NCBI RefSeq assembly: GCF_000380985.1
Contig: NZ_KB905692.1
Location: 558,001 to 622,000 of the forward strand
Origin: Proteiniphilum acetatigenes DSM 18083
GTDB taxonomy: Bacteria > Bacteroidota > Bacteroidia > Bacteroidales > Dysgonomonadaceae
Direction of reading: 5' to 3'
Length of the DNA: 64,000 nt
In this document: one piece after another, positions 16,999 to 23,898 of the stretch
How positions within the stretch are numbered: the first letter of the stretch is position 1
Layout of the letters: each line of letters begins with the position of its first letter
Notes under the pieces: generated by a model
What the model saw: only the letters and a program-made list of their open reading frames with translations
The model's database searches: none
What the model was told of the DNA's origin: nothing
Translations under genes and position numbers: made by a program

Positions 16999-18927
16999 AT
17001 GACTGATATTATCAAGCACGAATGCGGGATTGCGATAATTCGCCTCCTCAAACCCCTCGATTATTATTACAATAAGTACGGAACGTGGCAATACGGACTG
17101 GACAAAATGTACCTGCTCATGGAGAAGCAGCACAACCGTGGACAGGAAGGAGCGGGACTGGGTGCTGTGAAGCTGGAGGCTTCCCCCGGCAACGAGTATA
17201 TTTTCAGGGAACGGGCGCTGGGATCGGGTGCCATATCGGAGATATTCTCCCATGTGCATGCATCATTTCAACAATTCTCAAAAGAACAACTGAGCGATAT
17301 TGAATTTGTCAAGACATCAGTTCCCTTTGCCGCGGAACTCTTTATCGGACACCTGCGGTACAGTACTACCGGGAAGAGCGGTCTCAGCTACGTGCATCCG
17401 CTCCTGCGCCGTAACAACTGGGCTTCAAGAAGCCTTGCTTTAGCGGGGAATTTCAATATGACCAATGTGGATGAAATGTTCCATCAACTCCTTCAGGAGG
17501 GACAGCATCCGCGCGATTATGCCGATACCTTTGTCATGCTGGAATCCCTCGGCCATTATCTTGACCGGGAGGTACAATACCAGTATGATCACCTGGGAAA
17601 AGAGCAGATGAACGGCCAGGAAGTGAGCCGTCAGATCGGGGAAAAACTAGACATCCCTTTTTTGCTGAAACGGGCATCCGGAATCTGGGACGGCGGCTAC
17701 GCCCTCTGCGGGCTGATCGGTTGTGGCGATGCTTTTGTACTGCGTGATCCATGGGGCATCCGCTCTGCATTTTATTACCACGACGATGAAGTGGCCGTAG
17801 TAGCGTCGGAACGCCCGGTCATCCAGACGGCATTCAACCTGAAGAAAGAAGATGTGCATGAACTCAATCCGGGCGAAGCCCTGATTGTAAAGCGCAACGG
17901 CTCTATCAACCTGCATCAGATACAGGAAAAGAAGAAAAAGATCACCCCTTGCTCTTTCGAACGGATCTACTTTTCACGCGGCTCCGACCATGACATCTAT
18001 CTGGAACGAAAAAAACTGGGAGAACTGCTGGTTCCCAAGATCATGGATGCCGTAAACGGGGATTTCGACAATACGGTATTTTCCTTTATCCCTAATACGG
18101 CGGAGGTAGCCTATTTCGGGATGCTCCAGGGGTTAGAGGATCATTTCAATCATAAAAAGGCACTCACTATCCTCGAAAAAGGAAGTTCGCTGAGTAAGGA
18201 TGAAATCGACACAATCCTTTCCAAACGGGTACGTTCTGAGAAGGTGGCGATCAAGGATATCAAACTACGTACCTTTATCGCGCAGGGAAATACAAGGAAC
18301 GACCTGGCCGCACATGTCTATGATGTGACCTACGGCTCGTTGAGGAGAGGTGTAGACAGTCTGGTGATTATCGACGACAGTATTGTCCGCGGGACTACAC
18401 TCAAACAGAGCATCATCAAAATACTGGACAGACTCAATCCGAAAAAGATCATCATCGTATCCTCTTCACCACAGATACGCTATCCCGATTGCTACGGTAT
18501 AGACATGTCGAGAATGAGCGAATTCATCGCTTTCAAAGCAGCCATAGAACTCCTAAAAGAACGCGGCATGCAGTCCGTGATCGACGAAACATATAAAAAA
18601 TCGATAGCACAGCGGCATATGAAGAAGGAGCATATTGTGAATTATGTAAAGAATATTTACGCTCCCTTCACCGATGAAGAGATTTCCGACAAGATAGCAC
18701 AGATGTTGACATCCAAAGATATAAAAGCTGAAGTGAAAATCGTTTTCCAAAGTATTGAAGACCTCCACAAGGCATGCCCCGGTCACGGTGGCGACTGGTA
18801 CTTTTCGGGCGACTATCCCACTCCCGGCGGGAATCGGCTTGTAAACAATGCGTTTATCAATTATATTGAAGGTCAGGAGAACAAATCGCACCAATATTCG
18901 TTAAACTTCTCAAAGAGCGGAGAATGA
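16999..18927 (+). CDS. purF: Amidophosphoribosyltransferase, long Bacteroidota form
   Basis: PurF makes phosphoribosylamine from PRPP and glutamine, the first step of purine synthesis. The N-terminal half is a class II glutamine amidotransferase: Cys 9 in HECGI is the nucleophile, so eight residues must be removed to expose it, and EKQHNRGQEGAGL and FIGHLRYSTTGKSG follow. The phosphoribosyltransferase half has the PRPP motif VIIDDSIVRGTT at residues 456-467. At 642 residues it is far longer than the usual ~470, with inserts and a C-terminal extension of about 100 residues (EDLHKACPGHGGDWYFSGDYP). A long form like this occurs in Bacteroidales beside a canonical PurF, so its exact role may differ. 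It overlaps phoH by 4 bp. Confidence 0.85.
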   Translation: MTDIIKHECGIAIIRLLKPLDYYYNKYGTWQYGLDKMYLLMEKQHNRGQEGAGLGAVKLEASPGNEYIFRERALGSGAISEIFSHVHASFQQFSKEQLSDIEFVKTSVPFAAELFIGHLRYSTTGKSGLSYVHPLLRRNNWASRSLALAGNFNMTNVDEMFHQLLQEGQHPRDYADTFVMLESLGHYLDREVQYQYDHLGKEQMNGQEVSRQIGEKLDIPFLLKRASGIWDGGYALCGLIGCGDAFVLRDPWGIRSAFYYHDDEVAVVASERPVIQTAFNLKKEDVHELNPGEALIVKRNGSINLHQIQEKKKKITPCSFERIYFSRGSDHDIYLERKKLGELLVPKIMDAVNGDFDNTVFSFIPNTAEVAYFGMLQGLEDHFNHKKALTILEKGSSLSKDEIDTILSKRVRSEKVAIKDIKLRTFIAQGNTRNDLAAHVYDVTYGSLRRGVDSLVIIDDSIVRGTTLKQSIIKILDRLNPKKIIIVSSSPQIRYPDCYGIDMSRMSEFIAFKAAIELLKERGMQSVIDETYKKSIAQRHMKKEHIVNYVKNIYAPFTDEEISDKIAQMLTSKDIKAEVKIVFQSIEDLHKACPGHGGDWYFSGDYPTPGGNRLVNNAFINYIEGQENKSHQYSLNFSKSGE

Positions 18928-19859
18928 TTGAACGCATCATTATCATAGAGAATGTAGATCCGGTCGTCTTTTTTGGCATCAACAACAGTAATATACAGTT
19001 GATAAAGACATTATACCCCAAACTACGCATTGTGGCAAGGGGTAATGTGATCAAGGTGATCGGCGAGGAGGAAGAACTGGCCGGCTTTGAAGAGAAGATC
19101 CACGAGTTGGAAAAGTTCAGCAACGAGATGAATGTGCTGAAAGAGGAGGATATCCTCGACATTGTGAAAGGCAAGGCACCTGCCATTGTGAATGTGGACA
19201 ATCTTATTATTCACGGACTGAACGGAAAACCTATCCTTGCCCGTACTGCCAATCAGAAGAAACTGGTAGAAGCTTTCGACGAAAACGATATGGTGTTTGC
19301 CATTGGTCCGGCCGGATCAGGAAAGACTTATACGGCCATCGCACTGGCAGTCAGAGCCCTCAAAACAAAGAAGATACGCAAGATTATCCTAAGCCGCCCC
19401 GCCGTGGAAGCAGGTGAAAAGCTGGGATTTCTGCCCGGGGACATGAAGGAGAAGATCGATCCTTACCTGCAGCCGCTCTATGATGCGCTGGAGGATATGA
19501 TCCCTCCCCTGAAACTGAAAGAGTATATCGAAAGCAAGATCATACAGATCGCCCCGCTTGCTTTTATGCGGGGACGTACATTGAACGATGCCGTCATCAT
19601 CCTTGACGAAGCGCAGAATACCACCAAGCCGCAGATAAAGATGTTCCTGACACGGTTGGGACTGAACGGCAAAATGATCATCACAGGTGATATCACGCAG
19701 ATCGACCTGCCACACTCGCAGCAGTCGGGATTGATCCACTCCATGCAAGTACTGAAGGGTATCAAAGGTATCGGTACGGTAGAGTTCAACAAGAAAGATA
19801 TTGTACGCCATAAACTTGTACAGAAAATAGTGGAGGCGTATGAAAAAAGTGAAGAGTGA
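18924..19859 (+). CDS. phoH: PhoH-family ATPase
   Basis: A 311-residue cytoplasmic ATPase of the PhoH/YbeZ type. Residues 1-100 form the KH-like N-terminal region, followed by Walker A GPAGSGKTYTAIALA near residue 130, the motif SRPAVEAGEKLGFLPGDMKEK and Walker B VIILDEAQNTT. Homologues work with YbeY in RNA processing and ribosome maturation. Its ATG overlaps the stop of the purF-like gene (ATGA), implying translational coupling. The end of the gene runs into a GAAGAGT tandem repeat that provides its last codons and stop. Confidence 0.93.
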   Translation: MIERIIIIENVDPVVFFGINNSNIQLIKTLYPKLRIVARGNVIKVIGEEEELAGFEEKIHELEKFSNEMNVLKEEDILDIVKGKAPAIVNVDNLIIHGLNGKPILARTANQKKLVEAFDENDMVFAIGPAGSGKTYTAIALAVRALKTKKIRKIILSRPAVEAGEKLGFLPGDMKEKIDPYLQPLYDALEDMIPPLKLKEYIESKIIQIAPLAFMRGRTLNDAVIILDEAQNTTKPQIKMFLTRLGLNGKMIITGDITQIDLPHSQQSGLIHSMQVLKGIKGIGTVEFNKKDIVRHKLVQKIVEAYEKSEE

Positions 19860-19897
19860 AAAATGAAGAATGAAGAGTGAAGAGTGAAGAGTGAAAA
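19851..19897. repeat. GAAGAGT-type tandem repeat overlapping the phoH stop
   Basis: Heptamer-like copies of GAAGAGT and variants (GAAAAAT, GAAGAAT) run from the last phoH codons into the spacer. Further on (19992-20055) a complementary-looking CTTCTTGACTTCT-type low-complexity stretch fills the gap before purC. No gene is seen in 19860-20086. Confidence 0.75.
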
Positions 19898-20086
19898 GGA
19901 ATATCAGAACCAATATTCAAGCACCAAGACTGTTTAGAATAAAGAACAAAGAATAAAAACAATTTGAAATATAGGATTTCAGAATTCAAAATTCTCTACT
20001 TCTTGAACTTCTCAATTTCTCCACTTCTTGGACTTCTTCACTTCTTGACTTCTAAGTTCAATTAAATCATCAAATCAGACAATAAT

Positions 20087-21031
20087 ATGGATGCATTGAC
20101 AAGAACAGATTACAATTTTCCCGGACAGACGGGTGTGTATCACGGAAAAGTACGCGATGTATATAGCATCGGTAATGAGACACTGGTAATGATTGCCACC
20201 GACCGTATTTCGGCATTCGATGTAGTATTGCCAAAAGGCATTCCATATAAGGGACAGGTGCTGAACCAAATCGCAGCTAAATTCCTCGATGCTACCGCCG
20301 ATATTGTGCCCAACTGGAAAACAGCTTCCCCCGACCCGATGGTGACTGTAGGACACCAGTGCGAACCCTACAAGGTGGAGATGGTAATCCGCGGTTATAT
20401 TACCGGCAGTGCATGGCGAGAGTATAAAAAGGGAGTACGTACGTTATGTGGTCTCCCGCTACCGGAAGGACTGCGTGAAAACCAGAAGTTCGAAACACCT
20501 CTGATCACCCCTACTACCAAAGCTGATGAAGGACATGACGAGAATATCTCAAAAGAGGAGATTATCGCGCAGGGATTGGTAAGCAGGGAAGAGTACGAAC
20601 AACTGGAAAAATATACTTATGCATTGTTCAAACGTGGTACCGAAATGGCAGCCGAGAAAGGGCTGATCCTGGTCGATACTAAATATGAATTTGGCAAGAA
20701 AGATGGCAGGATCTACCTGATTGACGAGATCCATACCCCCGATTCATCACGCTATTTCTACAGCGAAGGCTACCAGGAACGTTTCGAGAAAGGCGAAGAA
20801 CAAAGACAGCTCTCTAAAGAATTCGTACGCAAATGGCTAATGGATAACGGATTTCAGGGACAACCCGGACAACAGGTGCCCGAGATGACCGATGAATACT
20901 GCCGGAGCGTATCGGAACGGTATATAGAATTGTACGAGAAAATTGTAGGCGAAAAGTTTGTGAAAGCCGATACCGACAATCTGGAATCGCGCATTGAAAA
21001 AAATATTACCGAGTATTTGCAAACTCACTAA
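20087..21031 (+). CDS. purC: Phosphoribosylaminoimidazole-succinocarboxamide synthase
   Basis: SAICAR synthetase joins CAIR and aspartate with ATP, step eight of purine synthesis. The 314-residue protein has the family text [71 protein letters not shown] and [20 protein letters not shown] (ATP and substrate binding). Length fits the longer bacterial form. It is followed after a short gap by ubiE, as in many Bacteroidales. Confidence 0.96.
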   Translation: MDALTRTDYNFPGQTGVYHGKVRDVYSIGNETLVMIATDRISAFDVVLPKGIPYKGQVLNQIAAKFLDATADIVPNWKTASPDPMVTVGHQCEPYKVEMVIRGYITGSAWREYKKGVRTLCGLPLPEGLRENQKFETPLITPTTKADEGHDENISKEEIIAQGLVSREEYEQLEKYTYALFKRGTEMAAEKGLILVDTKYEFGKKDGRIYLIDEIHTPDSSRYFYSEGYQERFEKGEEQRQLSKEFVRKWLMDNGFQGQPGQQVPEMTDEYCRSVSERYIELYEKIVGEKFVKADTDNLESRIEKNITEYLQTH

Positions 21032-21067
21032 TGGTTGTATGTTCAATCAGCAACAAAGACTACAAGA

Positions 21068-21814
21068 ATGGCTTACAAAGTAGAAAAGGTAAACCCTTAT
21101 AATCCCGATCAGCCGAAGAAGGAGCAGGTAAAACGGATGTTCGATAGTATCGCCCCGAAATACGACAAACTGAACGGAACACTGTCACTGGGGATTGATG
21201 ATTATTGGCGGAACGATGCGCTGAAAGAACTAAGAAAATACCCCCACAAACAGTTATTGGATATTGCCACCGGCACGGGAGACTTCGCGATCCTGGCACA
21301 GAAGATACTACAGCCGGAGAAGATCACGGCGGTGGACATATCCGAAGGGATGATGAATGTCGGCAAAGAAAAAGTTAAGGCAAAAGGATTGCAGGATATC
21401 ATCACCTTCGAAGTGCAGGATTGTGCAAACCTCACTTTTGCTGATAATAGTTTCGATGCAGTTACTATCGCTTTTGGGGTACGTAACTTTGAAGATATCG
21501 ACAAAAGTTTTCAGGAAATACTCCGCGTGCTGAAGGCGGGTGGCCTGTTTCTTTTTATCGAACTTACCACGCCGCAGGAAACACCAATGAAACAGTTGTA
21601 TGCCACATATACCAAATATGTGATGCCGGTCTTATCGGGTATATTCTCGACCGAACAGCGTGCATACAACTATCTGCCCGAATCTATCGCTGCTTTTCCA
21701 CAGGGAAGAGAGATGATGTTGATCCTGAAGAAGAATGGCTTTACGAATATCCGGTTAAGAAGGTATACGCTCGGGATTGTCACCCTCTATATTGCAGAAA
21801 AACCTATTGACTAA
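21068..21814 (+). CDS. ubiE: Demethylmenaquinone methyltransferase
   Basis: This S-adenosylmethionine-dependent enzyme makes menaquinone from demethylmenaquinone (MenG activity in an organism using menaquinone). The ATG at 21068 (MAYKVEKVNPYNPD) is preferred over the one at 21035, whose extra eleven residues are not family-like. Motifs are MFDSIAPKYDKLNGTLSLGID, the SAM loop LLDIATGTGDFAI, and VTIAFGVRNFEDIDKSFQEI. The protein has 248 residues. It lies between purC and aroE, all on the plus strand. Confidence 0.93.
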   Translation: MAYKVEKVNPYNPDQPKKEQVKRMFDSIAPKYDKLNGTLSLGIDDYWRNDALKELRKYPHKQLLDIATGTGDFAILAQKILQPEKITAVDISEGMMNVGKEKVKAKGLQDIITFEVQDCANLTFADNSFDAVTIAFGVRNFEDIDKSFQEILRVLKAGGLFLFIELTTPQETPMKQLYATYTKYVMPVLSGIFSTEQRAYNYLPESIAAFPQGREMMLILKKNGFTNIRLRRYTLGIVTLYIAEKPID

Positions 21815-21912
21815 TGTGCCAATGTGCCAATAAGAATAATTAAAAAGAAATCGGAAGTAAAGAAGTCTTGGTTCTGTCATTTTCAATTTTCAATTTTCAA
21901 CTTTCAATTTAC
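21815..21912. repeat. Simple-sequence spacer (AATGTGCC and TTTTCAA repeats)
   Basis: Right after ubiE the sequence CTAATGTGCCAATGTGCCAA contains a repeated AATGTGCC unit. Before aroE, TTTTCAA is repeated three times with variants. The unit CTAATGTGCCAAT recurs, inverted, at 32887-32920, which marks these as members of one spacer family. Confidence 0.65.
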
Positions 21913-21914
21913 GA

Positions 21915-22667
21915 ATGGATACATATGGCTTAATCGGTTTTCCCCTGAAACACTCTTTCTCGGCAAAATTTTTCACGGAGAAATTCTGCCGTGAAGGGAT
22001 CGACGCTGAATACCTTAACTTCGAAATCGAAGATATCCAGGAGGTTTGCCAAATTATCCTATTCAACCAAAAACTGAAAGGTCTGAATGTAACCATTCCC
22101 TACAAGGAACAGGTAATCCCTTTTCTGGATGAAATCTCACCTGAAGCACAAAAAATTGGTGCCGTGAACGTAATCAAAGTGGAGAGGAGACCAGGGGATA
22201 TGTATTATTACAAGCTTGCCGGTTACAACACGGATCATATAGGATTCAAACGATCAATTGCGCCGCTGATAGATCCGGCATCCCACAGAAAAGCACTGAT
22301 ATTGGGTACCGGTGGAGCATCGAAAGCAGTTGCCCAGGCGCTTACAGACATGCAAATCGAATGGAAACAGGTATCGCGTACTCCCGGGAATGACAGACTT
22401 ACCTATAACGATCTTTTGCAAGCAGTCATTTCAGAGTATACTCTTATTATAAATGCGTCTCCGGTAGGCACCTTCCCTGAAATAGATCATTGTCCCGATA
22501 TACCCTATGATCTTCTCTCGTCCCGTCATTTATTGTATGATCTGATCTACAATCCCGAAGAGACACTTTTTCTGCAAAAAGGAAAAGCACAGGGTGCCAC
22601 GACCAAAAACGGCAGGGAGATGCTGGAGCTTCAGGCACTGGCTGCCTGGGAGATATGGCAAAAATAA
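21915..22667 (+). CDS. aroE: Shikimate dehydrogenase
   Basis: AroE reduces 3-dehydroshikimate with NADPH in chorismate synthesis. The 250-residue protein shows the substrate site GLIGFPLKHSFSAKFF, the catalytic Lys in GLNVTIPYKEQVIPFLDE, the Asn-Asp pair (AVNVIKV ... GYNTDHIGF), the nucleotide loop ILGTGGASKAVAQAL and NASPVGTFPE. It is slightly shorter than the E. coli enzyme, as common in Bacteroidota. A GC-rich hairpin begins one base after its stop. Confidence 0.94.
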   Translation: MDTYGLIGFPLKHSFSAKFFTEKFCREGIDAEYLNFEIEDIQEVCQIILFNQKLKGLNVTIPYKEQVIPFLDEISPEAQKIGAVNVIKVERRPGDMYYYKLAGYNTDHIGFKRSIAPLIDPASHRKALILGTGGASKAVAQALTDMQIEWKQVSRTPGNDRLTYNDLLQAVISEYTLIINASPVGTFPEIDHCPDIPYDLLSSRHLLYDLIYNPEETLFLQKGKAQGATTKNGREMLELQALAAWEIWQK

Positions 22668-22668
22668 C

Positions 22669-22698
22669 CGCCCCCTTACTTCTTTCAGTAAAGGGGCG
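22669..22698 (+). terminator. Hairpin after aroE, likely a terminator without a clear U-tract
   Basis: CGCCCCCTTAC and GTAAAGGGGCG form an 11-bp stem with one mismatch around an 8-base loop, directly after aroE. No T-run follows, so termination efficiency is uncertain. The rest of the gap to 22776 has no recognised element. Confidence 0.5.
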
Positions 22699-22776
22699 AT
22701 CGAATCCTTAGTCATTGTATTAAGAAGAATATGTTAACTAAGAAATATATAGAGGTGCGATAGTGTAGTTTGTTTT

Positions 22777-23421
22777 TTACAATGACATCGGAACTTCTTC
22801 TGTTTCTTCCTGTTGTTGTTGCTCCTGAGAAGCAGGCGGTGCCACTTCTTCCCCTTCTCCATTCAGGTAGAATACTTTCTCAGACTGATCCGTCTTACTG
22901 GTACCCTTCACCTCAGTGATACCTTGCTCTGTGTTGTATCTCAACGAGGTTACATCATAGGTCTCGGTAATAGTACGGATAGCATTCTGTACTTTTTCGT
23001 TCAGTTCTTCGAACTTAACATTCACGAATCCGTTGTCTTGCATCACTTCCGACAATTCTGCCGACGGAGTCTCCTGTTCTATTGTTCCTGACTCTTCGGT
23101 CCTTGCCGGAGCTTCTACTTCTTTTCCTTCAGCATCAAGATAAACTACTCTTTCAGACTGATCATCTTTTTTCGTCAGTTTCACTTTTGTGAGTTGCTTT
23201 TCAGCATTATACTTAAGCGCTTTAATATCATATTCCTGGGTAAAGGCGCTTATCGCTGCCTGAACGGCTTCACTGAGATCCTGCAACTGTACATCCACAA
23301 AACCATCATCATCTAAAACTATTGCCACAGTGGGTTGTTCCTGAATAGCATGTGCTTGTTGAACGTTTGTCGTAATAAGCATACCTGCGATAATTGCGAC
23401 TGATAAAATTACTTTTTTCAT
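22777..23421 (-). CDS. Secreted two-repeat protein, PepSY-like
   Basis: A 214-residue protein with a signal peptide (MKKVILSVAIIAGMLITTN, cleavage near AHA). The mature part is an internal duplication. Repeat 1 (about 40-95) has DDDGFVDVQLQDLSEAVQAA, then EYDIKALKYNAEKQLTKVKL and ERVVYLDAEGKEVEAP. Repeat 2 (about 125-195) has QDNGFVNVKFEELNEKVQNA, then TYDVTSLRYNTEQGITEVKG and EKVFYLNGEGEEVAPP. The pattern resembles the PepSY-like (DUF2874) domains of Bacteroidota periplasmic proteins. The tail is Gln/Glu rich. Function is unknown. The gene is monocistronic and convergent with aroE. Confidence 0.75.
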   Translation of the reverse strand: MKKVILSVAIIAGMLITTNVQQAHAIQEQPTVAIVLDDDGFVDVQLQDLSEAVQAAISAFTQEYDIKALKYNAEKQLTKVKLTKKDDQSERVVYLDAEGKEVEAPARTEESGTIEQETPSAELSEVMQDNGFVNVKFEELNEKVQNAIRTITETYDVTSLRYNTEQGITEVKGTSKTDQSEKVFYLNGEGEEVAPPASQEQQQQEETEEVPMSL

Positions 23422-23616
23422 AACGATAAATTTTTAGAAAAATAAAAACTGCATTATTGAATTTTTATTCCGTTTGTTTTTTGTGGCGACTTATCGCCGT
23501 TATGTATATATCAAATCGAATACCAAACCAGATCGGCGAAGTGAACTTCCGCTAAAAGACATTGATTATAAACAAATTAATCTGGAATTGTAATAAACAT
23601 GCCAAACATCATCATT

Positions 23617-23683
23617 GGGGAAAAATTGTGGAAATTGTGGAATTTTTCCCCAATCAGAGTGTGTAATTCCACAATTTCCACAA
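23617..23683. other. Two overlapping, mutually exclusive inverted repeats
   Basis: GGGGAAAAATT (23617-23627) pairs perfectly with AATTTTTCCCC (23641-23651). TTGTGGAAATTGTGGAATT (23626-23644) pairs perfectly, all 19 bases, with AATTCCACAATTTCCACAA (23665-23683). The two stems share bases 23626-23627 and 23641-23644, so a transcript could form only one at a time, as in an attenuator. The region is in the 477-bp gap 23422-23898 between divergent genes, upstream of the promoter repeats of the kinase gene. The 19-base arms also hold a repeated TTGTGGAA unit that could be a protein-binding site. Confidence 0.75.
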
Positions 23684-23729
23684 CCACCAGTCTGTATAGA
23701 AAGCTGCGATAATTAAATGATATTTCCTA

Positions 23730-23882
23730 ATATGAGATGCGCTTCGAAAAAATTCACGAGTGAGACTATTTGAGTCGCAAGCTTGGTTTTTCTCTCGGCT
23801 TTCATTATATTTGTATAATATAAAATGCGCCTCGGAATAGCCTAAGCAAGCTTAGCTCTTCTCTCGGCTTTCATTATATTTG
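23730..23882 (+). repeat. Two tandem copies of a dispersed promoter-bearing repeat
   Basis: The copies end at 23813 and 23882 with the shared block CTCTCGGCTTTCATTATATT then TG, preceded by AAGCTTGG or AAGCTTAG. The second copy also has GCGCCTCGGAATAGCC at its left end. A third copy lies inverted at 63928-64000 and a fragment at 29279-29312. Sequence identity is visible by eye over about 70 bp. Confidence 0.8.
23783..23813 (+). promoter_or_regulatory. Promoter P1 of the hybrid kinase gene, inside the repeat
   Basis: TTG (23783-23785), 20 bp, TATATTTG (23806-23813) is a full Bacteroides-type promoter. The duplicate at 23852-23882 has the same -7 box (23875-23882) but TTA instead of TTG at -33. 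If the downstream copy is used, the start point would lie only about 5-12 nt before the ATG at 23899, giving an almost leaderless mRNA. Confidence 0.65.
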
Positions 23883-23898
23883 GGGTAAATTTGGAGGA

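Noticed and set aside
23626-23683. DnaA boxes or replication origin at the TTGTGGAA repeats
   Set aside because: The repeats resemble but do not match TTATCCACA, and no origin-type genes or AT-rich unwinding region accompany them.
23730-23882. CRISPR array from the tandem repeats
   Set aside because: Only two copies, no regular unique spacers, no cas genes; the copies are promoter-bearing dispersed repeats.
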